A stretch of DNA of 64,000 bases from Niabella sp. (GTDB lineage: Bacteria; Bacteroidota; Bacteroidia; Chitinophagales; Chitinophagaceae). Both the position numbers and the translations under genes were made by a program. Of the stretch, positions 42,930-53,172 are shown in pieces (within the stretch, counting starts at the first letter, position 1; the number at the start of each line of letters is the position of its first letter). The stretch lies in contig JAGIAT010000003.1 in NCBI GenBank assembly GCA_017744715.1, forward strand, positions 124,001-188,000, in the 5' to 3' direction. The notes under the pieces were generated by a model, which did not search any database, was not told the origin of the DNA, and worked only from the letters and a program-made list of their open reading frames with translations.

Positions 42930-45740
42930 TTATTTTGTTTTGCCTTCAGGAAGCAAAACGCCTTTTATAATATTGTTTAGATTGAAGTTCTGTGCTACCA
43001 ATGCGGCAACCTCCGGCATGGTAACCCCAGCAACGGCCTGCTCATAATGATTGATATGATCAAAATTACCGATACCGTTAAAGACCTTATTGCGGATAAC
43101 GGTGCTCCAGAAGAGGTCCCGCTGCCGGTTCAGTTCCATTTCCTTTAGGAGATTTTGCTTTACATTCTGTAATTCGGTTTCATAGTTACCGGGATGCGCC
43201 TGTATATCTTTCAGTATCTCTTTTATCCGGTTGGTAATCTGGTCTACATTTTCCGGCAAACAGGCAAAGGCAATGCTGCTGCGGCACAATGGCGCGGGCA
43301 CCAGTACCGAGGATGTATTGACGGAAATGCTGTACACCAATCCCAGCTCTTCCCGGATCACCTGTGTAAGCCGCATCTTCAGCACATTGGCCAGGATACC
43401 GCTGTATAAATCGTAGCGCTCCGGGTCCGGCGCCTTTTGGGTATGTTGAAACACCAGTGTTACCGTTGCCCGGGCACCACTTCCCCCCGTGCCAATAATT
43501 GTTGCACTATCTGTGCGTGGTTTTCCTCCTGTGTATCGGTATGCCAGCCCCGGCGCATTCCTGTTACCCGGAATTGCTGCTATGTATTTTACAATGTAAG
43601 GCTCCAGGAAGTCCAGTGTGGTATCGCTCATGATCACATAGGTATAACCTGCCGCATTGCCAAAGAACTGATTGTATACCGGAAGGATACGGCTGAGCTG
43701 CACTTCTTTATTAATAGCAGCTGCGGTATACTCAGTGGTTACATAATCCTTTCCGCTTACCAGGTACTTTAAACTGTCGGAAAAGATGCGCTCTTTTGTT
43801 TGTTGCTGGTTTTGCGCGGCGCGGGCAGTAATGGCGCGGGTTTGCTGAAACACGGTGCTATCTACCCGGGCGTTTGTAGAACGCAGGTAAATAAGCTGGA
43901 ACAGCGTCTCCACATCTTCCTGTGCGGCACTGCCCACAATGCCCGAGCGGGTCTTTTCAATTAAAAACCGTGCAGAGGCCGTGTTACCCGCAAGGTAGTT
44001 CGACAATTCATCCCGGTTATAACGGCCTAACCCGCTTAGTGCCACTACACCGGGAGCAAACAGTCCGTTGAGGTAGTCCGCCTCCGGAAGCGCATAAAGT
44101 CCGCCTTTTTTAAAGGCCGTAATATTCACCCGGTTCTTCGCAGCGATCAATGGCTTAAAGATCACGGTAGCTCCATTCGACAATTCCAGTTCCGTGGCGC
44201 CAATGTCTGGCAGGGCCCTTTTACCGGTTATGGTTCCCGGGTGCGGCTCCCGGTCCATCAGTATATCAATGGATGAAACGTTCTTGTAATAACGTTCCCG
44301 GGGTTCGCTGATTGCGTCCTCTATGGTTTGCAACAACTCTTTCTGCGAGCTGAATTCCTTTTTTTCATTTGTAGTAAGCAGATAGTACCAATTGTATTTT
44401 TTTAAAGACGACAATTGCTGTTCCAGTACAATGGAATCAATTTGAGGAGCATATTTTACATACAGGCGGTATTCGGTAGCCGGTGTTACAAATGTATTGC
44501 CTCCGTAAAAATCCGAGTAGATCTCATTCATAATCGTTTCTGAGCTCTGCGGCGTGGCAGAAACGGCCCCCCGCTGCAATTGTGCACCATAGATTTTTTT
44601 TGCTTTATCAATCTCCGTTTTGGTAAACCCGTATCGCAGCATCTGGTCCAGGTCTGATGTAAACTTCTTTACACCTTCCTTCATTTTATCGTTAACAAGG
44701 TCTGCACTGCCTAAGAACATACCCGTTGTATTAATAAAACCGGTAACAGAGGCAGTGCCGTTTTCATAGCGTTGTTCGGCAAATGAAAGTGCGCCAAACC
44801 GGGCTTTTATCAACCGGTTGATCAATATGCGCTGCAGATAAACCGGATAATCCTGCTCTTCTTTTATGGGCGTTGCCCTGGGAAACAGTTGTACCACGCT
44901 CAAAGCACTTTTCTTCAGTGAGGCATCATACACCATGGCGGCTTCTGTGCGGGCATAACTATCGATGGCGTAAGCGGGCAACGGCAATTTCTTCCGTTTG
45001 GAAATGCCCGCGAATTTTTCCTTTATCAACCGCTCAACTGTTGCCGGGTCCACATCTCCCGCAACGGCAACAGCCATCAGGTCTGGCCGGTACCATTCCT
45101 TATAAAATGCTTCCAGCGCAGCACGTTTGAAATGCCGGATAACAGCTGTATCGCCGATCGTTTTGCGTGCTGCATAACGCGATTTGTTCAACAGCCCCAT
45201 CAGCAATCCGTTGTTGGCCTCCTGTGAAGGCCCCGATCTGGATAGCCATTCGGACAGTACCACTCCGCGTTCCTTTTCTATCTGGAGGCTGTCCAGCAGC
45301 ATACCGCCGGCCCAATCTGCCAGGATGGTAATGGTAGAATCGATCATCCCTGAACCGGTGGTGGGCAGCGTCAGTTTATAAACGGTTTCGTTATAGCTGG
45401 TATGTGCATTGAGATCTTTGCCAAATTTTGCGCCCTTCGATTCCAGGAACGCCACCATACTGTTTCCTGGAAAATGCCGGGTACCATTAAATGCCATATG
45501 TTCCAGGAAATGCGCCAGCCCAAGCTGGTCAGTGTTCTCGTACACCGACCCGGTCTTTACAAACAACCGGTATACGGCCTCCCCTTTGGGATAAGCATTC
45601 GGGTAGATATAATAGGTAAGTCCATTGGCCAGCACGCCTTTTTTTAACAGCGGGGTTGGGGCCAGCGGCTGTGCGCCCATCGTGCCGGCTATGATCACTA
45701 AAAACCCGGCCATTGCAATTTTCAGGAGCTTCAGGATCAT
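42930..45740 (-). CDS. M16-family zinc peptidase (PqqL/insulinase-like), exported
   Basis: 936 residues with a signal peptide (MILKLLKIAMAGFLVIIAGTMGAQ). The inverted zinc motif HFLEH is at His77-Glu80-His81 (GLAHFLEHMAFNGTRHF), and the third ligand is in EKERGVVLSEW about 75 residues on. Four M16 domains follow, including the R/Y-type substrate-binding C-terminal half (LVYSISVNTSS). Length and domain order match full-length two-half M16 proteases such as PqqL. Located in a SusCD operon, it probably trims imported peptides or glycopeptides in the periplasm. Its start overlaps the previous gene's stop by 4 bp. Confidence 0.92.
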   Translation of the reverse strand: MILKLLKIAMAGFLVIIAGTMGAQPLAPTPLLKKGVLANGLTYYIYPNAYPKGEAVYRLFVKTGSVYENTDQLGLAHFLEHMAFNGTRHFPGNSMVAFLESKGAKFGKDLNAHTSYNETVYKLTLPTTGSGMIDSTITILADWAGGMLLDSLQIEKERGVVLSEWLSRSGPSQEANNGLLMGLLNKSRYAARKTIGDTAVIRHFKRAALEAFYKEWYRPDLMAVAVAGDVDPATVERLIKEKFAGISKRKKLPLPAYAIDSYARTEAAMVYDASLKKSALSVVQLFPRATPIKEEQDYPVYLQRILINRLIKARFGALSFAEQRYENGTASVTGFINTTGMFLGSADLVNDKMKEGVKKFTSDLDQMLRYGFTKTEIDKAKKIYGAQLQRGAVSATPQSSETIMNEIYSDFYGGNTFVTPATEYRLYVKYAPQIDSIVLEQQLSSLKKYNWYYLLTTNEKKEFSSQKELLQTIEDAISEPRERYYKNVSSIDILMDREPHPGTITGKRALPDIGATELELSNGATVIFKPLIAAKNRVNITAFKKGGLYALPEADYLNGLFAPGVVALSGLGRYNRDELSNYLAGNTASARFLIEKTRSGIVGSAAQEDVETLFQLIYLRSTNARVDSTVFQQTRAITARAAQNQQQTKERIFSDSLKYLVSGKDYVTTEYTAAAINKEVQLSRILPVYNQFFGNAAGYTYVIMSDTTLDFLEPYIVKYIAAIPGNRNAPGLAYRYTGGKPRTDSATIIGTGGSGARATVTLVFQHTQKAPDPERYDLYSGILANVLKMRLTQVIREELGLVYSISVNTSSVLVPAPLCRSSIAFACLPENVDQITNRIKEILKDIQAHPGNYETELQNVKQNLLKEMELNRQRDLFWSTVIRNKVFNGIGNFDHINHYEQAVAGVTMPEVAALVAQNFNLNNIIKGVLLPEGKTK

Positions 45741-46201
45741 GGATTTTTTGTTATCGTAAATATTTTTTGTTTTGCATCCGGCCCCGGAAGCCCCAGGTGA
45801 ATGCCCTTATTGTTGCCCACCAATTCAATCGTCAGCGTATTGTTACGCGAGGCATCCACGGGATTGGGCATCCATTTTATGCGGATCGGCATATCGTAGA
45901 TGCCTGGTAAAAAGCGCAGCTCATTGCCGGTATTCAATAAGGTATAATCCACCCCTTCCACCAGTCCGTTGCCGGGGGTTATCTTGTAAGTAACCACAAC
46001 CGTATCAAAAAACTGGCGCGAACTCAGGTACACATTATAAGTACCCACAGCACTGGCTTTATCACTTACGGTAACCGCCGACGCATCGTTCTCCATAATA
46101 TGAATGAAGCGGGTATCAAAGGGATGCGTTTCATCCTTTGAGCAGGCCACAATGCCCAATACCATTATACTGATCAAAAACAGCAGTTTTCTTTGTTTCA
46201 T
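45737..46201 (-). CDS. Small lipoprotein, Calx-beta/DUF1735-like
   Basis: 154 residues, lipobox GIVACSKDE (Cys20). Beta-rich: 'AVGTYNVYLSSRQFFDTVVVTYKITPGNGLVEGVDYTLLN' followed by 'GIYDMPIRIKWMPNPVDASRNNTLTIELVG', a pattern like Calx-beta-type accessory domains found in SusE/SusF-position proteins. Lies 4 bp after SusD and overlaps the M16 gene by 4 bp. Function unknown; a surface-binding accessory is likely. Confidence 0.6.
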   Translation of the reverse strand: MKQRKLLFLISIMVLGIVACSKDETHPFDTRFIHIMENDASAVTVSDKASAVGTYNVYLSSRQFFDTVVVTYKITPGNGLVEGVDYTLLNTGNELRFLPGIYDMPIRIKWMPNPVDASRNNTLTIELVGNNKGIHLGLPGPDAKQKIFTITKNP

Positions 46202-46205
46202 TGTT

Positions 46206-47639
46206 TTACCTGTTTACTGTTGGATTTCCGGCCATTCCGGGATTGGCATCCATTTCCGATTGCGGAATGGGCAGCACAAAATAGTTACTGGGATAATTCA
46301 TACTTTTTACAATGGATGCGGTGGTAGCGCCCCGTACCAGGTTTTGTTTTCTGCGGGTGATATCAAAGAAATTATGCCCCTCAAAACAAAACTCTTTTGC
46401 GCGCTCCACGGTTAACGTACGGTCTAAAACCGTTTTATCCGTTTCTGTAAGCACTACGCTTTGCGGATCTTTATTCAGCGCCCTGCCGATTATGACCTTC
46501 AGATCAGCGGCGCAGGCCGGAAGACTGCCTTTATTCAGATAGGCTTCTGCCCGTACCAGGTACATTTCCGAGGTTCTTAGTACCAGGGGATCATACCGTT
46601 CAGTGCTTGCATTGTAGTCTACCGCAATAGACCATTTGCGCGTAAACCATTTTCCTGCATTCTGCGGATCATTTTGAAAAAGATTCAGCCGGATATCCGC
46701 AGGGTCAAATAATTTCATTAACGTATCGGCGGGCACGTATACCGGGCTTTTCAGGGAATATACCTGGCTGAGGTTGCCCGACTTGGGTTGTAGATAACCA
46801 TTCAGGCGGAAGATAGCTTCTTTGCCAGGGATCAGGTTTGTAAACATAGCGGCATAATCGCTGCCGGTGGCAAGCGTACTGTTGTTAATGACCGTGGTAG
46901 CATAACTAATGGCTTCATCCCAGTTGCCGGCATAGAGATATACCCGGGCCAGTAACGCCTGTACGGCCTTTTTAGACGCAAAATAGGCATCGCCCGATCC
47001 ATTGGAATCGAACAGCAGCTCCGCTTCCTTCAGATCTGCAATTACCTGGTCGTACACCTGTTTTACCGTAGCTCTTTCCACCGCCTCTTCCGGAGCCGGG
47101 TTTTTTAGTATTACCGGTACACCAGCATGCCCGGCATCGCCGGTATAATTATACGGCTGCGCATAAGTACGGCAAAGATCAAAATGAGCCAGCGCACGGA
47201 TAAACAGGGCCTGTGCTTTGACGGTATCCAGACTGCTTTTTGCACCGGGGTTCTTTGCTACGAAGGAGCTGTAATGGTTAATAATATTATTGGCATTGGT
47301 GATGCTAACGAAGATATACCGCCAGATATATCCTACCGCACCGATCTCCTGCTCCGGATCCGATATAAAATCATATTGCTCCCCTAGCGAACCGGTGCCC
47401 CGGCTTCTAAGGTCTGTCATATTTCCGGCTACTTCCGGATAGCGATAAAACTGGGAAGCATAATAACTGTATACTGTGGTATAGGTGCCGGCCAGCGCCT
47501 TCTTAAAGCCCTCCACCGAGGAAAACGTTTTTTCCTCGGTTTGTCGGTCTGAAGTATTTACATCAAAATAGTTTTTACAGGAAAAAAGCGTAGCTGTAAA
47601 AATCAAGAAAGAAAAGTAGAGATATCGCTGATAATTCAT
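46206..47639 (-). CDS. SusD/RagB-family outer-membrane lipoprotein, third operon
   Basis: 477 residues, lipobox TLFSCKNYFDVN (Cys21). SusD features: 'TFSSVEGFKKALAGTYTTVYSYY', 'AQALFIRALAHFDLCRTYAQPYNY', the C-terminal 'LRTSEMYLVRAEAYLNKGSLPACAADLKVIIGRAL' and 'TVERAKEFCFEGHNFFDITRRKQ', and the end NPGMAGNPTVNR. Partner of the SusC 11 bp upstream. Members paired with peptidases often bind peptides or glycopeptides. Confidence 0.92.
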   Translation of the reverse strand: MNYQRYLYFSFLIFTATLFSCKNYFDVNTSDRQTEEKTFSSVEGFKKALAGTYTTVYSYYASQFYRYPEVAGNMTDLRSRGTGSLGEQYDFISDPEQEIGAVGYIWRYIFVSITNANNIINHYSSFVAKNPGAKSSLDTVKAQALFIRALAHFDLCRTYAQPYNYTGDAGHAGVPVILKNPAPEEAVERATVKQVYDQVIADLKEAELLFDSNGSGDAYFASKKAVQALLARVYLYAGNWDEAISYATTVINNSTLATGSDYAAMFTNLIPGKEAIFRLNGYLQPKSGNLSQVYSLKSPVYVPADTLMKLFDPADIRLNLFQNDPQNAGKWFTRKWSIAVDYNASTERYDPLVLRTSEMYLVRAEAYLNKGSLPACAADLKVIIGRALNKDPQSVVLTETDKTVLDRTLTVERAKEFCFEGHNFFDITRRKQNLVRGATTASIVKSMNYPSNYFVLPIPQSEMDANPGMAGNPTVNR

Positions 47640-47650
47640 TATCGTTTCTT

Positions 47651-50600
47651 TTAGAATGAAACACTGATAGAAAGTACAAAGCTGGTTTCCTGCGGATAGC
47701 CACTCATTACCTGTTTAAAGGAGTTCCGATTGGTTTTATCGTAAGGGGTCACCACAAATAAATTATTTGCCATGATGGCCACAGAAGACTTCCGTATCCC
47801 TACGGAGCGAAAGTACCAATCCGGTAACCGATACCTCAATGCCAAATTATTCAACCTGAAATTGGTGGTATTGTACAGATAGCGGGTCGAGTTCATCACA
47901 GACCGGGTAGAAACACCCCAGATGGGCTTTGGGTTTAATGCCAGGTCGCCGGCCTGCTGCCACCGGTCTACCTGATTTACGGACTGGTTATCGGTTTCAA
48001 TATTCAAGCCGTCAGAGTTCATATCCCGTCCGAAAGAGCTAAACTGATAGCCCCCGATGCTGTAGGTAACCAGGGTATTCAATGAAAATTGTTTATATGA
48101 AATGCCCATTGACGCGCCTCCGAACACTGCCGGGTTGGCACTTTTTCCGGGAACACGGTTATTAATATCATATACACGAGTAATATTTCCGGCCGCATCA
48201 TACCAGAGGGGTGCTCCATCCCGGGGGTCCACACCCGCCCAACGGATCAGGTAGTAGGTATTCAGATCAAGGCCTTCACGCCATATAAAATTGCCCCTTG
48301 TACGATCATTACTGTTGTAAAGGTTCAGCACCTTGCTTTCGTTATGCGCAGCCCTAAGCTCCAGCCACCATTTTATATCCTCGCTTTTATAAATACTCCA
48401 GTTGATGGTGGCTTCAATACCCTTATTCTGCAGTTCACCGGTGTTACTTTGCGCCGCAGTAGCCCCTGTAGCTCTTGATACCGGAACGTCAATGATCGCC
48501 TGAACCGTTTTTTTATTATAGGCCTCTATTAAAATGTTCAGCCGGTCCCACAAACCCAGTTCCAATTTCAAGTTGGTTTGCCTTGCCGTTTCCCAGCGCA
48601 ACAGGGGATTAGGAATATTGGAAATAATTCCTCCGGGCATGCCACCATAGTTATAGTCAGCACTAAAAGAATAAATACCGTAGGCTTCCTGGTTGCTTAG
48701 CCGGGAGTTACCGGTATTTCCATACGTAGCTCCCAGACGCAGCGCACTGATCACCTTGCTACTGTTAAGGATAGATTCGTTCTTTATATCCCAGGATACA
48801 CCCGCAGATGCAAAATCGCCCCATCTTGCTTCGGATCCGAATGCAGAACTGCCATCTCTCCGGCCGGAAAGTTGAAGATAATATCTGCGGTCGTAATTGT
48901 ATCCAAGCTGTCCTATAAAAGAAGCGTCTTTTCGTTCGCGCAGGCTGCTGTCACGGGTAGTGATCGCGGCAGCGTATTGCACGTCTCTTTTGGTATCATC
49001 TTCAAATCCGCCCCCGCTGATACTACGGGTATTATAACGTTGTGATTTCAGCTCTACTCCAACAACTCCGCTAAGGGAGTGGCGGCCGATTGCCTTATTG
49101 AAGTTTACCCGCTCAATAAAGGTTTTCATGACCGTTTTATTATAATAGGAACCCGCATAGCCCACCGGTGTACCGTCGGTTTCCATACCAGACCAATTGG
49201 TTCTTGCCGCATAAATACGTTGTTTCACTTCGGAAAAATTTATCCCGTACTGCGTAGTAGAAGTAAGTCCATCTAATATCCGATAAGTAGCCTTGAAGTT
49301 GTTATCGAAAATTTTTGCTTTTTGTATGTCATCATTTTCTTCACGCCTTGCTACCAAGTTAAAGAACTTAACCAGTGAATAGGTGGGAATTCCGTTCTCA
49401 TCTGAACCGGTGATTTTTTTATTGTAGAGTCGATAGGAACCGTCATTATTATATGGTGAAAAGATAGGGAGGTTCTCCACATAATCCGTACCGGGATTAA
49501 AGGTATTGTTCGTATTAAAAGAAGCCTGGGATATTACTCCTACATTCAGGCGCTTGGTAATATCATACCCCAAATTAGCCATCAATGTCTTTCTTTCCTG
49601 AGTATTTCCTTTAATGGTAGACTGACCGTTATAATAGCCTCCTGATAAAAAGTAGTTAAAACCTTTTTTTCCGCCGCTGGCAGAAAGTGTAGCGTTGTTG
49701 ACTAATCCTGTGCCGTAAAATGCATCCACCCAGTTGGTACGGGTACTACTATAGGTATTGAGATCATTGTCGTTGTAAGGAAAGGTTTTAAGATCCTTAC
49801 CAGCATTTACGTACGCCTCTTTTGCCAACTCCATGTATTGAGTTGCATCCAGGGTTTTAAATAAGGTATTTTTATTGATCATTGAGATACCACTCTGTAT
49901 ATTAAAATTAAACTCTGGTCTGCCTGTTTTCCCTGCTTTTGTTGTAATCAGGATAACGCCGTTGGAAGCATTGGCTCCATAAATAGTAGCAGCAGATGCA
50001 TCTTTCAAAACCGTAATGGATTCAATGTCAGAAGGATTCAGGTAAGACAAGGGAGTAACCGATGTTTGAATGCCCGGGATCATATTGGTACGGTCACCGG
50101 TATAGATCGGTACTCCGTCCACGATCCAGAGCGGTTCATTGGAAGCAGTAAAGGACCCGTCGCCGCGGATCCGGATATTCAGCCGCTGTTTGGTACTGGA
50201 GGCATCATCCGTATTGGGTGTAACCCGTAAACCCGGTATCTGTCCGTCCAGTAAGGCATCCACCCGCGACATTGGCAGGTCTTTAAGGCGTTCAGCATTG
50301 ACCTGGTACGCAGACCCCACGATTTCTGATTTTTTCTTTTGTTGCCCATAAGCCATGATCACCACTTCCTCGCCCAGCTCGTCTTTTGCGGTGAGCATCA
50401 CCGTTAAAAAGCCCGTGGTATCATACACGAACAGTTGCCGGCTGTTATAACCCACACTGGAAATAACCAACGCGGCATCCTTTGTTGTGGACACATCAAT
50501 CCGGAAACGCCCGTCCGTTCCACTTAATGCAGCCGACTTACTATTGTTTGCTGTAATTGTTGCGCTTACCAAAGGATCTCCGTTGCCATCAGTCACCACG

Positions 50601-50707
50601 CCTTCAATGATCTTTTTCTGTCCCGATTGGGCCAGCGATACATTGAGTGAGGTCAGGTTCAGGATAAGCAGGAAGGTTAGGAAAACGCGAAAACTCAATT
50701 TTACCAT
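47651..50707 (-). CDS. SusC/RagA-family TonB-dependent transporter, third operon
   Basis: 1018 residues, signal peptide MVKLSFRVFLTFLLILNLTSLNVSLAQ. Domains: carboxypeptidase-regulatory-like (about 33-110, IEGVVTDGNGDPLVSATITAN), TonB plug (about 120-240, ALLDGQIPGLRVTPNTDDASS and ESITVLKDASAATIYGANASNGVILITTKAGK), and a barrel ending in FVLSISVSF. First gene of a six-gene operon with SusD, small lipoprotein, M16 peptidase, propeller lipoprotein and phosphoesterase. Confidence 0.94.
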   Translation of the reverse strand: MVKLSFRVFLTFLLILNLTSLNVSLAQSGQKKIIEGVVTDGNGDPLVSATITANNSKSAALSGTDGRFRIDVSTTKDAALVISSVGYNSRQLFVYDTTGFLTVMLTAKDELGEEVVIMAYGQQKKKSEIVGSAYQVNAERLKDLPMSRVDALLDGQIPGLRVTPNTDDASSTKQRLNIRIRGDGSFTASNEPLWIVDGVPIYTGDRTNMIPGIQTSVTPLSYLNPSDIESITVLKDASAATIYGANASNGVILITTKAGKTGRPEFNFNIQSGISMINKNTLFKTLDATQYMELAKEAYVNAGKDLKTFPYNDNDLNTYSSTRTNWVDAFYGTGLVNNATLSASGGKKGFNYFLSGGYYNGQSTIKGNTQERKTLMANLGYDITKRLNVGVISQASFNTNNTFNPGTDYVENLPIFSPYNNDGSYRLYNKKITGSDENGIPTYSLVKFFNLVARREENDDIQKAKIFDNNFKATYRILDGLTSTTQYGINFSEVKQRIYAARTNWSGMETDGTPVGYAGSYYNKTVMKTFIERVNFNKAIGRHSLSGVVGVELKSQRYNTRSISGGGFEDDTKRDVQYAAAITTRDSSLRERKDASFIGQLGYNYDRRYYLQLSGRRDGSSAFGSEARWGDFASAGVSWDIKNESILNSSKVISALRLGATYGNTGNSRLSNQEAYGIYSFSADYNYGGMPGGIISNIPNPLLRWETARQTNLKLELGLWDRLNILIEAYNKKTVQAIIDVPVSRATGATAAQSNTGELQNKGIEATINWSIYKSEDIKWWLELRAAHNESKVLNLYNSNDRTRGNFIWREGLDLNTYYLIRWAGVDPRDGAPLWYDAAGNITRVYDINNRVPGKSANPAVFGGASMGISYKQFSLNTLVTYSIGGYQFSSFGRDMNSDGLNIETDNQSVNQVDRWQQAGDLALNPKPIWGVSTRSVMNSTRYLYNTTNFRLNNLALRYRLPDWYFRSVGIRKSSVAIMANNLFVVTPYDKTNRNSFKQVMSGYPQETSFVLSISVSF

Positions 50708-51067
50708 TCTGTAAAGCAGTTAATATGCCTAAAATATTACGTGTTATACGTCAATTTCCGCGCTAAAGATAGCAAATATCCGAAACAATCCGCAAAATAA
50801 CGCAAAGTACGCGGGTGCGTTACCGTCTTCCTGTTTAAAGTATGACTGGATTGTATATGTTAAAAATGAACGGGTACGCCCCCGGTATGCTACTTGTCTT
50901 TACCTGAAGCAAACAGGAAGCGGCTATTTCCTTTTTTTTAATGCCTTTATATCCCTTACTACCAGTTCAAATCTGTATTTTGCAGCCTATCCATATATAG
51001 CTTCCGGAAGGCAAGAACGATTGTCCCGGTGCCCAGCAACCATTTATAATGATATCAAATAACGACT
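50708..51067. other. Divergent promoter region
   Basis: 360 bp between the third SusC (minus) and the FAD oxidoreductase (plus). Holds a minus-strand -7 candidate at 50764-50771. On the plus side there is a TTCAAATCTGTATTTTGC stretch (50968-50985) that resembles, but does not match, TAnnTTTG, and a 10-bp palindrome CTTCCGGAAG near 51001-51010. No open frame of note. No copy of the GntR palindrome here. Confidence 0.5.
50764..50771 (-). promoter_or_regulatory. Candidate -7 box of the third SusCD operon
   Basis: Minus strand TATCTTTA with a TTTTG about 21 bp upstream, close to the TTG-N19-TAnnTTTG form. The leader would be about 50 nt. Confidence 0.4.
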
Positions 51068-53071
51068 ATGCGTGTTTTATTCCTTAGCATTTTTACACTC
51101 CTGGTTTCCGCGGTGACCGCGCGAAACACAACGATCCCCAAACATGTAAACATCTGCGTATACGGTGGCACTTCAGCCGGTGTCATCGCCGCCTACAGTG
51201 CTGCCAAACTGGGCAAAACCGTAATCCTGATAGAACCGGGCAACCGGCTCGGCGGGCTAACCTCCGGCGGACTGGGCTATACAGACATCGGTAATAAATA
51301 TGCCATCAGCGGACTGGCACTGGATTTTTACCGCAAAACAGGCGCTCACTACGGCCGGTTTGAACAGTGGATCTTTGAGCCATCGGTAGCGGAGCGGTTG
51401 TTTAAAAACTATATTAAGGCCGCTGCAGTTCCGGTTGCTTACAATTTTCAGCTGAAAGACGTAAAAAAGAAAAACAATAAGATCTCCGGCATCGTTATTG
51501 AACCGTCAAACGGAACAACGGGTAAACCGGTATACGTGGAAGCGGATGTATTTATCGACTGCTCTTATGAGGGCGACCTGATGGCAAAGGCGGGGGTATC
51601 GTACCGCGTTGGACGGGAAGCCAATTCCGAATACAATGAAACGTATAACGGCGTTCAGCTTATGAACAAGCACCAGTTCCCGGACGGTATTGATCCGTAC
51701 AAGATACCGGGTGATGCATCCAGCGGGTTACTTTGGGGCATCAGCGATGCAGCCCTTGCAGCCACGGGCTCAGCAGACCGGAAGGTACAGGCCTATAATT
51801 ACAGGATCTGTTTGACCAGTGATCCTGCCAACCGCATATCGATTACCAGGCCTCCCGGGTATGACTCCACAAAATTTGAGCTGCTGCTCCGGTATATCCA
51901 AAAGGGATCAGTGAACAATATCAAAAGCGTATTGAAGCTGGACCTGATGCCGAATCATAAAACCGATATCAATAATAACGGGCCTTTTTCTACCGACATG
52001 ATCGGGTGGAGCGACGATTTTCCTGAAGCTGGTTACAGCAAACGGAAACAACTGCTGAAAGAACTGGAGTTGTATAATAAATCCCTGCTGTATTTCCTGG
52101 GGCACGACAAGCGGGTGCCGGTAACGATCCGTGAGCAGATACTGGAGTGGGGCTATCCCAAAGATGAGTACACGGAGAATCAGCATTGGACACCACAGGC
52201 TTATATCAGGGAGTCGCGCAGGATGACCGGCGCCTATGTAATGACCCAGCATAACTGCCAGGGCAGGGAAACGGTATCGGACGGCGTGAGTGTTGCCGCC
52301 TATACCATGGACTCGCACAATTGCCAGCGGATCGTTATTGAAAAAAACGGGGTAAAAATGGTTAAAAATGAAGGCGACGTAGAGATCGGCGGTTTTCCGC
52401 CTTATCCTATCTCCTACCGCTCCATTACCCCCCGGGAAAAAGAATGCAGCAACCTGCTGGTACCTGTATGTTTGTCTGCCAGCCATATTGCGTATGGTTC
52501 CATCCGGATGGAACCGGTTTTTATGGTGCTGGCGCAATCCGCAGCAGTTGCAGCCGCGCTGGCCATCCAAACAAACAAACCGGTACAACAGATCGATGTA
52601 ACCGTATTACAGGAGCAGCTGAAAAAAGATCCGCTGCTGGATGGCACGCCTCCTGATATTATTGTGGATGATACGGACACCCGGCTGGTGCAGTTTTCAG
52701 GCGACTGGAAACAACATAGCCAACGGAGTTACGGACCTTCTATGATGCTGACAACATCGCAGGCAGCAACCGCAACCTTCCGGCTTCCGGTTACCGCTAC
52801 GGGCAGCTACGACATTTATATGTACCTGCCCCGGGTTGACAATGCGGCAAAGGAAATTAAAATCACCGTTTTTGACGGCACCCAAACAAGCGACCGGCTG
52901 GTAAACACGGAAGCGGTTAAAGTGCTGGGGCAAACATCCGGAGAATGGCATTTTGTAGGAAATTATCATCTAAAAAACGGACAACAGCCTTATTTACAAC
53001 TGGCTGCCGGCGGCGGCAGCGGCACCATTGCCGCAGATGCCCTGCTCTTACAGCAAAAACGGACGCGATAA
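51068..53071 (+). CDS. FAD-dependent oxidoreductase with C-terminal golvesin-like domain, exported
   Basis: 667 residues, signal peptide MRVLFLSIFTLLVSAVTA. The dinucleotide fold starts 'HVNICVYGGTSAGVIAAYSAAKLGKTVILIEPGNRLGGLTSGGLGYTDIG' (residues about 26-75), as in the FAD_oxidored family often labelled xanthan lyase-like. 'VFIDCSYEGDLMAKAGVSYRVGRE' and 'RESRRMTGAYVMTQHN' follow, then 'CLSASHIAYGSIRMEPVFMVLAQSAAVAAALA' closes the FAD site. Residues about 535-667 form a beta-sandwich of the golvesin/xanthan-lyase C-terminal type. The substrate is unknown. It is the only plus-strand enzyme gene in its area. Confidence 0.82.
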   Translation: MRVLFLSIFTLLVSAVTARNTTIPKHVNICVYGGTSAGVIAAYSAAKLGKTVILIEPGNRLGGLTSGGLGYTDIGNKYAISGLALDFYRKTGAHYGRFEQWIFEPSVAERLFKNYIKAAAVPVAYNFQLKDVKKKNNKISGIVIEPSNGTTGKPVYVEADVFIDCSYEGDLMAKAGVSYRVGREANSEYNETYNGVQLMNKHQFPDGIDPYKIPGDASSGLLWGISDAALAATGSADRKVQAYNYRICLTSDPANRISITRPPGYDSTKFELLLRYIQKGSVNNIKSVLKLDLMPNHKTDINNNGPFSTDMIGWSDDFPEAGYSKRKQLLKELELYNKSLLYFLGHDKRVPVTIREQILEWGYPKDEYTENQHWTPQAYIRESRRMTGAYVMTQHNCQGRETVSDGVSVAAYTMDSHNCQRIVIEKNGVKMVKNEGDVEIGGFPPYPISYRSITPREKECSNLLVPVCLSASHIAYGSIRMEPVFMVLAQSAAVAAALAIQTNKPVQQIDVTVLQEQLKKDPLLDGTPPDIIVDDTDTRLVQFSGDWKQHSQRSYGPSMMLTTSQAATATFRLPVTATGSYDIYMYLPRVDNAAKEIKITVFDGTQTSDRLVNTEAVKVLGQTSGEWHFVGNYHLKNGQQPYLQLAAGGGSGTIAADALLLQQKRTR

Positions 53072-53172
53072 AAAACCATACTATAAAACGTACACGGAAT
53101 GCCCGAGGCCGAAAGCGATATATGCCAGCGGTTAAGGCACGCAGGACTTGTAATTGCAGACCGGTGCCGGAA

